Notes under the pieces: generated by a model | Database searches by the model: none | Seen by the model: only the letters and a program-made list of their open reading frames with translations | Told to the model about the DNA's origin: nothing | In this document: piece by piece, positions 37,060 through 44,150 of the stretch | How the letters are laid out: every line of letters begins with the position of its first letter | Position numbering within the stretch: position 1 is the stretch's first letter | Translations under genes and position numbers: made by a program | Assembly (NCBI RefSeq): GCF_007828045.1 | Contig: NZ_VITN01000004.1 | Coordinates: forward strand, 124,001 to 188,000 | Reading direction: 5' to 3' | Source of the DNA: Nitrospirillum amazonense | GTDB taxonomy: Bacteria; Pseudomonadota; Alphaproteobacteria; Azospirillales; Azospirillaceae | DNA: 64,000 nucleotides

Positions 37060-37451
37060 TCGATCACCGAAAAGGCGTCGCCATTGTTGCTCGGGTTCTT
37101 ATAGGTGCCGTCTTCATTCTTTCCTTTGAAGGAAAGGTGGCGTTTGAAGATGCCGTGACTGGTGGAGTATTGGTCCACGACCCAGATGCCTGTGGAATCC
37201 TGACTGATGTAAAAGGCGGCATGGTTGCCGTGGCTGTGGCTGGGGTATTTCCCATTCACGAATGTGGCGATGGCAGTTCCCATTTTCAGGGACGTATTTC
37301 CCCGCACAGCCGATCCTTCCTTCCAAAAGACGGACGCTGGCTTTGGTACCGACGTGTAGGCCTCAATCAAAGCCACACACTGCCCCGTCCCGACGTTTGG
37401 CTTCGGTGGCTGCGTCAAGAGTGACAGCACGTCATCGTAAACGTATGGCAT
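37056..37451 (-). CDS. BPSL0067-family putative amidase effector
   Basis: 131 residues, no signal peptide. VGTGQCVALIEAY holds a Cys nucleophile candidate. GTAIATFVNGKYPSHSHGNHAAFYI holds the His, and VVDQYS a possible third residue, an NlpC/P60-like papain arrangement. The ending GDAFSVIE is family-typical. Such proteins are thought to be murein amidase effectors delivered by type VI or similar secretion. The start is ATG 37451 (MPYVYDDV) with AGGAA 8-9 bases upstream. A longer frame to 37523 is open but unlike the family. The segment is poorer in GC than its flagellar neighbours, which suggests transfer. Confidence 0.8.
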   Translation of the reverse strand: MPYVYDDVLSLLTQPPKPNVGTGQCVALIEAYTSVPKPASVFWKEGSAVRGNTSLKMGTAIATFVNGKYPSHSHGNHAAFYISQDSTGIWVVDQYSTSHGIFKRHLSFKGKNEDGTYKNPSNNGDAFSVIE

Positions 37452-37639
37452 GAAACATGTTCCTAAACCAGAGCATGCAATCTCGCCTTGAATTAGCACT
37501 GTCTTCGACCAGGGCCATTTCACTTAAGTACGGTTTCGGGCGCCTGGGCTTAAACCTTTGGCGTGGTCTGGTAAGGGAACGAGGCGGGCATCCGGCATGG
37601 AATATTTCCGATGCCGAACGCCTTGGCTCGTGCCGTCTC

Positions 37640-38095
37640 TTACTGGCAGTTCAGGCCGGCGGCCATGTTGCCGTCGGGCGATAGGGTCACGGTGCAGGTC
37701 TTGACCGTGGCGGGCATCTTGCTGGCGATCATGATGGCGGTGGCGTCATAGGCGCAGGCCATCCACAGGTTTTGCGCCTGGGCCGGCGTGAACTGCCAGG
37801 TCAGCGCCGTGCGCGACTGGGCGGCCGGGGGCAGGGGCGGCTGGCCGCCGGGTTCGCCGTTCCAGAACAGGATGGCGGCCAGCGGCAGGGGCAGGGCGCT
37901 GCCATCCGGCGCCTTGGGCGGGTTGCCGTCCTGATACGCCTTGAAGCCGGCCGGCACGTCCTTGACCGTCTCGGTGACCGGCAGGGTCTTGGGGCATTGC
38001 GGGCCGGCCTGGGCGGCGGCCTGGCCGGCCCCCAACCCGGCGGTGGCGGTGACGGCGAACAGGGACAGCAGACCGCGGGTCAGAACCTTCTTCAT
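37640..38095 (-). CDS. STY0301-family protein, immunity-like (copy B)
   Basis: 151 residues. A signal peptide (KKVLTRGLLSLFAVTATAGLGAGQAAA) is followed by the same four-Cys domain as copy A: QCPKTLPVTE, PAGFKAYQDGNPP, WMACAYDAT, KTCTVTL, LNCQ. Copy A and B share the order and spacing of all motifs, so one arose by duplication. Copy B has the high GC of the host, and copy A less so. The start is ATG 38095. A GTG at 38104 would give the same MRKMK opening as copy A. It lies 188 bases upstream of the amidase-like gene on the same strand. Confidence 0.78.
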   Translation of the reverse strand: MKKVLTRGLLSLFAVTATAGLGAGQAAAQAGPQCPKTLPVTETVKDVPAGFKAYQDGNPPKAPDGSALPLPLAAILFWNGEPGGQPPLPPAAQSRTALTWQFTPAQAQNLWMACAYDATAIMIASKMPATVKTCTVTLSPDGNMAAGLNCQ

Positions 38096-38236
38096 TTTCC
38101 TCACTCAGGTCGTGTGAACTTGGGGTCGTGTGGCAAGGCGTTGGTGCCCGTGCCTTATACGGATCTAGGCGGGATCAGCCTGCCGAACAGCGGTGGCCCG
38201 CCTGCGACTTTGTTGCGTCGGCATCAAGGAAAGGCG

Positions 38237-39010
38237 CTACCCGAAGCTTTTGACCAGGCTGCCGACGATCAGGTACCAGCCGTCCACCAGCACGAAGAAG
38301 ATGATCTTGAATGGCAGGGAGATCATGGCCGGGGGCAGCATCATCATGCCCATGGATTGCAGCACCGACGACACCACCATGTCGATCACCAGGAAGGGCA
38401 CGAACACCAGGAAGCCGATCTCGAACGAGCGCTTCAGCTCCGACAGCATGAAGGCCGGGATGACCACCTGGATGGGCAGGTCCTTGGCGGTCGTCACCTT
38501 GTCGATCTTGGCGATGTCGGTGAACAGCTGCAGGTCGCGTTCCCGCGTGTGTTTCAGCATGAAGTCCTGGAAGGGCACGATGGCGTTTTTCAGGCCCGTC
38601 AGCTCATCCACCTGTTCATCGATCATGGGCTTGATGCCCGCGTCGTAGGCCGCCTGGAAGGTGGGCGCCATGATGAAGAAGGTGAGGAACAGGGCCAGGC
38701 TCAGCATCACCTGGTTGGGCGGTACCTGCTGCGTGCCCAGGGCGGAGCGCAGGAAGCCCAGCACGATGATGATGCGCACGAAGCTGGTCATCATCACCAG
38801 GATGCTGGGCGCCACCGACAACACGCTGATCAGCACCACCAGCTGGATGATGCGGCTGGTGGAACTGCCCCCTTGCGAGCCCAGGTCCAGGTTCAGGCTT
38901 TGCGCATAGGCGGTGCCGGCCAGCAGCGAGGCCGCCACGGTCAGCAGAATGGCCAGGACGGGCACGCCCCAGCGGAACAGGCGGGCGGGGCGGCTGGAGG
39001 TCGTGCTCAT
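38237..39010 (-). CDS. fliP: flagellar export-gate protein FliP
   Basis: 257 residues. A cleavable signal (WGVPVLAILLTVAASLLAGTAYAQ) is followed by the FliP core: LSVAPSILVMMTSFVRIIIVLGFLRSALGTQQ, then IPAFMLSELKRSFEIGFLVFVPFLVIDMVVSS and GMMMLPPAMISLPFKIIFFVLVDGW. FliP forms the export gate of the flagellar type III apparatus with FliQ and FliR. Its start overlaps the fliO stop by 4 bases (39007-39010). It is the last gene of the leftward export operon. Confidence 0.97.
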   Translation of the reverse strand: MSTTSSRPARLFRWGVPVLAILLTVAASLLAGTAYAQSLNLDLGSQGGSSTSRIIQLVVLISVLSVAPSILVMMTSFVRIIIVLGFLRSALGTQQVPPNQVMLSLALFLTFFIMAPTFQAAYDAGIKPMIDEQVDELTGLKNAIVPFQDFMLKHTRERDLQLFTDIAKIDKVTTAKDLPIQVVIPAFMLSELKRSFEIGFLVFVPFLVIDMVVSSVLQSMGMMMLPPAMISLPFKIIFFVLVDGWYLIVGSLVKSFG

Positions 39011-39375
39011 GATAGGGGCCCCGGGGCGGGCGCCGTCGGCGCGGCGGCCTCGTTCAGAACGGTCTGGAAGGTGGGGGCGGTCGTCGCTGGCGGCGGGATG
39101 GGCCCCTCCAGGTGCAGATCCTGGGTGCCGCCCAGCAGCAGCAGATGTTCCACCCCATCGCGCCGGATCAGCACCAGGCGGCGGCGCGGGTCCAGGGCCA
39201 CGGCCTCCACCACGCCCAGGCGGCGCTGGGTCCGGCCGGGCAGGCGCGAGAGGGCGCCGCCGCCGAAGCGGCGCACCAGCCAGCCCGCGACCAGGATGAA
39301 GCCCAGCACCAGGCCCAGCATCAGGGCGGCGTAGACGTAATAGGCGGCGGAGGTGACCATGGGGTCAGCCGACAT
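39007..39375 (-). CDS. fliO: flagellar protein FliO
   Basis: 122 residues. One membrane helix (AYYVYAALMLGLVLGFILVAGWLVRRF) is followed by a small basic cytoplasmic domain with RRLGVVEAVALDPRRRLVLIRRDGVEHLLLLGG, the FliO pattern, and a Pro-rich tail. FliO helps FliP assemble. The start is ATG 39375, which overlaps the previous gene by 11 bases. ATG 39360 is an alternative. Confidence 0.9.
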   Translation of the reverse strand: MSADPMVTSAAYYVYAALMLGLVLGFILVAGWLVRRFGGGALSRLPGRTQRRLGVVEAVALDPRRRLVLIRRDGVEHLLLLGGTQDLHLEGPIPPPATTAPTFQTVLNEAAAPTAPAPGPLS

Positions 39376-39697
39376 CCGGATCTTCGGCCCGGCGGTAGGC
39401 CGCCGCCGCCCGGCCCACCGTGGCCTTGCCCTGCGTCAACTCGTTGGCTTTCCTCACCACCGCCTCCAGCCGTTCCAGGGCGGCCAGCACGGCCTCCAGC
39501 CGGGACAGGAAGGATCGTGCTTCCTGCGGCGGTAGCTGGACAACTGCATTGCATAATGCAGTGGCTTCATCCTCCAGGCCGGCAAATTCCACCGCGTCGC
39601 CCGCCGCGACAAGGTCGGCGGTACGGTTCAGGATGGCCAGCAGGTCGTCCATGGCCATGGCCAAGGCATGCGCTTGGGGGGAAGGGGGTGTGGTCAT
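39365..39697 (-). CDS. small helical flagellar-operon protein
   Basis: 110 residues, all-helical and soluble by appearance: MAMDDLLAILNRTADLVAAGD, then DEATALCNAVVQLPPQEARSFLSRLEAVLAALERLEAVVRKANEL. Size and shape recall FlgN/FliT-type export chaperones, but I cannot assign it to a family. It is coupled to the FlhB-tail gene upstream (ATGA at 39694-39697) and overlaps fliO downstream, which supports a flagellar role. Confidence 0.7.
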   Translation of the reverse strand: MTTPPSPQAHALAMAMDDLLAILNRTADLVAAGDAVEFAGLEDEATALCNAVVQLPPQEARSFLSRLEAVLAALERLEAVVRKANELTQGKATVGRAAAAYRRAEDPDVG

Positions 39698-40089
39698 CTC
39701 AGCGGCGGTGTTCCGGACGTGGTGCCGGGCCCCGGCGACGTGGGGGGCCGGTCATGGGGATTGGAGCCATATGGGCTGGGGCCGTGTGGACTAGCGGCGG
39801 CATCCAGCGGGACGCCGCTGCTGAGGCGCCCGTTGGCACGGTAGACGTGGGCCAGGATTTCCGCCACCGCCGCCAGCGCCTCGATGGGAATTTCGCTATC
39901 GATGTCGATGACCGACAGGATTTCCGCCAGGTCCGCGTCCTGCCGCACCTTGACGCCGTTGGCGAAGGCCAGTTCCAGGATCTGCTCGGCCACGGCGCCC
40001 TGGCCGGTGGCGACGATGCGGGGCAGGCCCTCGGCCATGTGCTGCAAGGCCACGGCCACTTGGCGGCGGGGCTTGTCGCTGTCGCCCAT
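39694..40089 (-). CDS. FlhB C-terminal-domain homolog (FlhX/EscU type)
   Basis: 131 residues. RRQVAVALQHMAEGLPRIVATGQGAVAEQILELAFANGVKVRQDADLAEIL matches the cytoplasmic export-switch domain of FlhB/YscU. No membrane part and no NPTH autocleavage site are present. Such FlhX-like proteins can replace or modulate the cleaved FlhB tail. A Pro/Gly/Ser-rich tail of about 40 residues follows. The start is ATG 40089 at the beginning of the conserved part. The true FlhB is at 42952. Confidence 0.8.
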   Translation of the reverse strand: MGDSDKPRRQVAVALQHMAEGLPRIVATGQGAVAEQILELAFANGVKVRQDADLAEILSVIDIDSEIPIEALAAVAEILAHVYRANGRLSSGVPLDAAASPHGPSPYGSNPHDRPPTSPGPGTTSGTPPLR

Positions 40090-40253
40090 GGGATCTTGGG
40101 GCGTCGGGCCAGGGGGCGTCGGGCCGGAGGTCGGGGGGGCCAAAGGCGGATGAGTCCTTCGTTGAATTGAAAACCGGCGCCGGCCGGCCATATGGGGGCT
40201 CTGGGCGGCGCATGCAGGGACGGGGCCAGGGTATAACTCCCGGCCCTTCAACG

Positions 40254-40296
40254 CAAATGGCCCGGCAAATGGCCCGGACGCAAGCAAATGGCCCGG
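40254..40296. repeat. three copies of CAAATGGCCCGG
   Basis: Exact 12-base copies lie at 40254-40265, 40266-40277 and 40285-40296. The first two are head to tail. Confidence 0.9.
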
Positions 40297-40340
40297 TTGC
40301 CGCCGCCGTTGGAAAATGCAGGGATGGCGGACCGGCGTCC

Positions 40341-40383
40341 GGGGGCGATGCAGGGGGGCGATGTAGGGGGGCGATGTAGGGGG
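40341..40383. repeat. G-rich 13-bp tandem repeat
   Basis: GGGGGGCGATGTA occurs at 40353-40365 and 40366-40378. A 12-base variant precedes it (40341-40352) and a partial copy follows. Confidence 0.9.
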
Positions 40384-40553
40384 CCGGCAAAAAATGCTGG
40401 AATCCCATTTGGTTTAGAGCGATTCTCCAGGCAATGGCTTGCAGATTGCATATGACCCATCTATGGCGGTAGAGGTGCCTGGGCCTGGCGGTTTGACGCA
40501 TTGGGGGACGGTGCCCCCCTGATTGACCCTTATGGGGTAGGTGAGTACGGATC

Positions 40554-40961
40554 ATGGACCTGAACAGGCTGGGTATCTTCAAGCTGATGTCGGACAAGAT
40601 GGCCTGGGACAACCAGCGCCAGGAGGTCCTGGCGCAGAACGTCTCCAACTCCGACACGCCGAACTACCAGGCGCAGGACCTGGTGCCTTTCGATTTCAAG
40701 CATCAGCTGCGCGAAGCCGGGCACCTGGACCTGGTATCGACCGACCCGGCCCACCTGTCGGCCAGCAGCACGGGGGCGGGCGGCTTCCGCTCCGCCAAGG
40801 AACGCACGGCCTATGAGACCTCGCCCACCGGCAACGCCGTGGTGCTGGAGGACCAGATGACCAAGATCGGCCAGAACGCCATCGACTTCCAGGCGCTGAC
40901 CAACCTTTACCGCAAGCAGATCGGCATGCTGAAGATGGCCCTGGGCAAGGGCTCCGGCTGA
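40554..40961 (+). CDS. flgB: flagellar proximal rod protein FlgB
   Basis: 135 residues. NVSNSDTPNYQAQDLVPFDF is the rod-protein N-terminal motif, and the C-terminal helix NAIDFQALTNLYRKQIGMLKMALGK is typical of FlgB. It is exported through the flagellar gate and forms the rod with FlgC, FliE and FlgF. It is the first gene of the operon flgB-flgC-fliE-fliQ-fliR-flhB. Confidence 0.95.
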   Translation: MDLNRLGIFKLMSDKMAWDNQRQEVLAQNVSNSDTPNYQAQDLVPFDFKHQLREAGHLDLVSTDPAHLSASSTGAGGFRSAKERTAYETSPTGNAVVLEDQMTKIGQNAIDFQALTNLYRKQIGMLKMALGKGSG

Positions 40962-41031
40962 GCGGTTCTGGTTAACGTCTTCTTGATGGTTGGGTTTGTA
41001 TCTTCTTAAAGGGTTGCGGACGAGGGTTTCG

Positions 41032-41442
41032 ATGGATTTGATGAACGCGCTGAACTTGTCCACCGCCGGCATGAAGGCGCAGGGCACCCGCCTGCGCGTC
41101 ATCGCGGAGAACCTGGCCAACACCGACAGCACGGCCGCCAGCCCGGGCGATCTGCCCTATCGCCGCAAGGTGGTGCTGTTCGCCAACAGCCTGGACAAGG
41201 CGCTGGGCATCAACACCGTCAACGTGAAGAAGGTCGACGTCGACCGCAGCGACTTCCAGCGCAAGTTCGACCCCGGCCATCCCAGCGCCGACAGTGAGGG
41301 CTATGTGCTGATGCCCAACGTCAACGGCCTGGTGGAATCGATGGACATGCGCGAGGCCCAGCGGTCGTATGAGGCCAACCTGGGCGTCATCGACGCCACG
41401 CGGACCATGCTGACCAAGACCATAGACCTGCTGCGCAACTGA
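41032..41442 (+). CDS. flgC: flagellar rod protein FlgC
   Basis: 136 residues. LNLSTAGMKAQGTRLRVIAENLANTDST is the flagellar rod N-terminal motif, and GYVLMPNVNGLVESMDMREAQRSYEANLGVIDATRTM the FlgC C-terminus. It builds the proximal rod. ATG 41032 (MDLMNAL) is used because CGAGGG lies just upstream. Starts further left lack the family opening. Confidence 0.95.
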   Translation: MDLMNALNLSTAGMKAQGTRLRVIAENLANTDSTAASPGDLPYRRKVVLFANSLDKALGINTVNVKKVDVDRSDFQRKFDPGHPSADSEGYVLMPNVNGLVESMDMREAQRSYEANLGVIDATRTMLTKTIDLLRN

Positions 41443-41469
41443 TCCGCGAACCGGAGCTGAGTTACCAAG

Positions 41470-41775
41470 ATGGCCATTCCCATTCCGAACGCGATCGCGG
41501 CGTACGCCAACACCGCCCGCCAGGGCTCCGGTCCCGGCATGGCGGCCCCCGTCAGCGGCCCCAGCTTTGGCGAGTTGATGAAGCAGGCGGCGGTGGACGC
41601 CATCGACACCATGCACCAGGGCGAGCGCATGACCGCCGCCGGCGTGGTGGGCAAGGCCGACCTGACCGACGTGGTGAACGCCGTCAGCAACGCCGAGGTG
41701 ACGCTGCAGGCCGTGACCGCCGTGCGCGACAAGGTCATCTCCGCCTACCAGGAAATCATGCGCATGCCGATGTGA
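41470..41775 (+). CDS. fliE: flagellar hook-basal body protein FliE
   Basis: 101 residues. SFGELMKQAAVDAIDTMHQGERMTAAGVVGKADLTDVVNAVSNAEVTLQAVTAVRDKVISAYQEIMRMPM is the FliE pattern in full, read here in two parts: an N-terminal helix and a C-terminal helix pair. FliE joins the MS-ring to the rod and is the first rod protein exported. It lies 27 bases after flgC. Confidence 0.94.
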   Translation: MAIPIPNAIAAYANTARQGSGPGMAAPVSGPSFGELMKQAAVDAIDTMHQGERMTAAGVVGKADLTDVVNAVSNAEVTLQAVTAVRDKVISAYQEIMRMPM

Positions 41776-41898
41776 TGCCGGTACCGGAGGGGCATCCTCC
41801 GGGCTGGCCCTGTTTCACATTTGTGGGGCGGATGGTTCTGGGGCAAGCTGCCCCCCGACGGGGCCTCCGCCGCCCCTTTCGCGTCTGTGGACTCGCGC

Positions 41899-42177
41899 AT
41901 GAACGAACAGGAAATCATCGAGATCGTGCGCCAGTCGCTGCTGACGGTCATCATCGTCAGCGGGCCCATCATGGCCGTGTCCATGGTGGTGGGCTTGGCC
42001 GTCTCGCTGTTCCAGGCGCTGACCCAGATCCAGGAACAGACGCTGACCTTCGTGCCCAAGATCATCGCCATGTTCGTGGCCCTGGTGTTCCTGGCGCCCT
42101 TCATGATGCACCACATGGTGACCTTCACCGAAAGCATCATGGATAAGATCGTCGGGGTCGGAACGGGCAACGAGTGA
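41899..42177 (+). CDS. fliQ: flagellar export-gate protein FliQ
   Basis: 92 residues, two membrane helices. It begins MNEQEIIEIVRQSLLTVIIVSGP, then LFQALTQIQEQTLTFVPKIIAMF, both FliQ-typical. It forms the export gate with FliP and FliR. ATG 41899 is used because the translation before it is not protein-like. The 123-base gap after fliE is unremarkable. Its stop overlaps the fliR start (TGATG). Confidence 0.95.
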   Translation: MNEQEIIEIVRQSLLTVIIVSGPIMAVSMVVGLAVSLFQALTQIQEQTLTFVPKIIAMFVALVFLAPFMMHHMVTFTESIMDKIVGVGTGNE

Positions 42178-42938
42178 TGTTGCAGACCTTCCTCGTCAGC
42201 CAGTTCTACACCTACCTCATGGTGTTCGTGCGGCTGGGCGCGGCCTTCCTGATCATGCCCACCGTGGGCGAAACCTTCGTCTCCACCCGCATCCGCCTCT
42301 TGTTCGGCGTCATGGTCGCGCTGGCGGTGACGCCGGCTGTGGGCGCCACCCTGCCGCCGGAGCCGGCGCAGCCCGCCGACATGGCTGTGCTGATCATCGG
42401 CGAGGCGCTGATCGGCATCTTCATCGGCACCATCGCCCGCACCATGATGGGCGCCCTGGAAACGGCGGGCAGCCTGATCGCCAACCATGTGGGCCTCAGC
42501 TCCGCCCAGGCCTTCAACCCCGCCATGTCGCAGCAGACGACGGTGGTGAACTCCATTCTGGGCATCCTGGGCATCCTGCTGCTGTTCGCCACCGACATGC
42601 ACCACATGCTGATCCTGGCGGCGGTGCGCAGCTATGGCCTGTTCCCGCCCGGCGGGGCCATGCCGCTGGGCGACTTCACCGAGCATCTGACGCGCATCTT
42701 CTCGGAAAGCTTCATGATCGGCCTGCAGATGTCGGCGCCCTTCGTCGTCATCGGCCTGCTGTTCTTCCTGGGCATGGGCCTGGTGGCGCGGCTGGTGCCG
42801 TCCATCCAGGTGTTCTTCGTGACCCAGCCGCTGCAGATCGCCCTGGGCCTGGTGCTACTGGGAGGCAGCCTGTCGGGGCTGATGGTCTATTGGCTGCGCG
42901 CCTTCCAGGGGCAGATGATGCCCTTCCTGTCGTCGTAA
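42177..42938 (+). CDS. fliR: flagellar export-gate protein FliR
   Basis: 253 residues with about six membrane helices. FVRLGAAFLIMPTVGETFVSTRIRLLFGVMVALAVTP and AGSLIANHVGLSSAQAFNPAMSQQTTVVNSILG match FliR. It completes the FliPQR export gate. The ATG at 42177 shares a base with the fliQ stop. GTG 42174 is possible. Confidence 0.95.
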   Translation: MLQTFLVSQFYTYLMVFVRLGAAFLIMPTVGETFVSTRIRLLFGVMVALAVTPAVGATLPPEPAQPADMAVLIIGEALIGIFIGTIARTMMGALETAGSLIANHVGLSSAQAFNPAMSQQTTVVNSILGILGILLLFATDMHHMLILAAVRSYGLFPPGGAMPLGDFTEHLTRIFSESFMIGLQMSAPFVVIGLLFFLGMGLVARLVPSIQVFFVTQPLQIALGLVLLGGSLSGLMVYWLRAFQGQMMPFLSS

Positions 42939-42951
42939 GGGGAAGGGAGCC

Positions 42952-44034
42952 ATGTCGGAAGACCAGGATCCAGATTCCAAAACGGAAGATCCCACGGGCA
43001 AACGGTTGTCCGAGGCCCGGGACAAGGGCAACATCCCCAAGTCGCAGGAGGTGCCACACCTCTTCATGCTGGGCGCCATCCTGGTGATGGTGGTGGCCGT
43101 GCTGCCCTGGACGTTCGGGCGCATCCACACCGTGCTGGTCCCCTTCATAGAACGGCCGGAGACCATGCCGGTGGACAGGGGGGGCCTGGGCCACCTGCTG
43201 ACCGAGTTGCTGGGCCAGGTGGCCGTCGCCATGTCGGTGCCCTTCGCCCTGCTGGTGGTCGCGGCCTTCCTCGGCTCCGTCCTGCAGGTGGGTTTCGTCT
43301 TCAGCGCCGAACGGGTGTTGAGCTTCGACCTCAACCGTTTCAACCCCGTCACCAACCTGCTGAACAAGTTCAAGGTCAGCAACCTGCTCGAATTCGCCAA
43401 GTCCGTCATCAAGCTGACGGTGGTGTCGGTCATCGTGCTGCCGGGCCTCATCCCCCTGGGCCATGCGGTGGACCATTTCATCGGCCTGCCGCTGATGGGC
43501 CTGGTGGCGGAGACCAAGAGCCAGGCGGTGGGCCTGATCTTCCGTGTGCTGATCGCCCTGGGCCTGCTGGCCGGCGCCGACTGGTGGTATCAGCGCTGGA
43601 AGTTCATGCGCGACATGCGCATGACCAAGCAGGAAGTGAAGGACGAGCATAAGCAGACGGAAGGCGACCCGCTGATCAAGGGCAAGATCCGCGCCCTGCG
43701 CATCCAACGCGCCCGCAGCCGCATGATGGAAAACGTGCCCAAGGCCGACGTGGTGGTGACCAACCCCACCCACTACGCCATCGCGCTGAAGTACGACCCG
43801 CTGACCATGACCGCGCCCATGGTGGTGGCCAAGGGCGTGGACTTCATCGCCGCCCGCATCCGTGAGATGGCGGAGGAGCACGGCATCCCCCTGGTGCCCA
43901 ACCCGCCGCTGGCCCGCGCCCTGTACGCCACCGCCGAGGTGGACGACGAAATCCCGGCGGAGCATTACAAGGCCGTGGCCCAGGTCATTTCCTATGTCTT
44001 CAAGTTGAAGAAGAAGACATTTCCCAAGCGCTGA
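42952..44034 (+). CDS. flhB: flagellar export switch protein FlhB
   Basis: 360 residues. An acidic start (EDQDPDSKTEDPTGKRLSEARDKGNIPKS) is followed by four membrane helices. The cytoplasmic domain contains the autocleavage site NPTHYAIALKYD (about residue 270). FlhB switches export from rod/hook to filament substrates after cleavage. AAGGGGAAGGGAG lies just upstream of the ATG. It is the last flagellar gene before cckA, a gene order common in Rhodospirillales. Confidence 0.97.
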   Translation: MSEDQDPDSKTEDPTGKRLSEARDKGNIPKSQEVPHLFMLGAILVMVVAVLPWTFGRIHTVLVPFIERPETMPVDRGGLGHLLTELLGQVAVAMSVPFALLVVAAFLGSVLQVGFVFSAERVLSFDLNRFNPVTNLLNKFKVSNLLEFAKSVIKLTVVSVIVLPGLIPLGHAVDHFIGLPLMGLVAETKSQAVGLIFRVLIALGLLAGADWWYQRWKFMRDMRMTKQEVKDEHKQTEGDPLIKGKIRALRIQRARSRMMENVPKADVVVTNPTHYAIALKYDPLTMTAPMVVAKGVDFIAARIREMAEEHGIPLVPNPPLARALYATAEVDDEIPAEHYKAVAQVISYVFKLKKKTFPKR

Positions 44035-44150
44035 CCTAAAGCGCTCTGTCGGAAGGGTCCCGGCGCCCCCGTTTTATTTCGTTCTTGGCATCTCGTCCCG
44101 CGCGGCCGGTGCTGGTAGGATCGGGGCCCCCGATCCCGAGGTGCCTGCCG

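Larger units (their letters stand above)
40090..40553. other. divergent region between two flagellar operons
   Basis: 464 bases between the leftward flhX-fliO-fliP operon and the rightward flgB operon. It holds two repeat clusters (see 40254 and 40341) and a GGGGG-ACGGTG-CCCCC hairpin (40504-40519). No convincing sigma-54 -24/-12 pair was found. Promoters for both operons must lie here. Confidence 0.55.

Noticed and set aside
40440-40553. Possible sigma-54 promoter before flgB
   Set aside because: The closest match (CTGGCGG...GCATTG) has the wrong spacing between the GG and GC elements.
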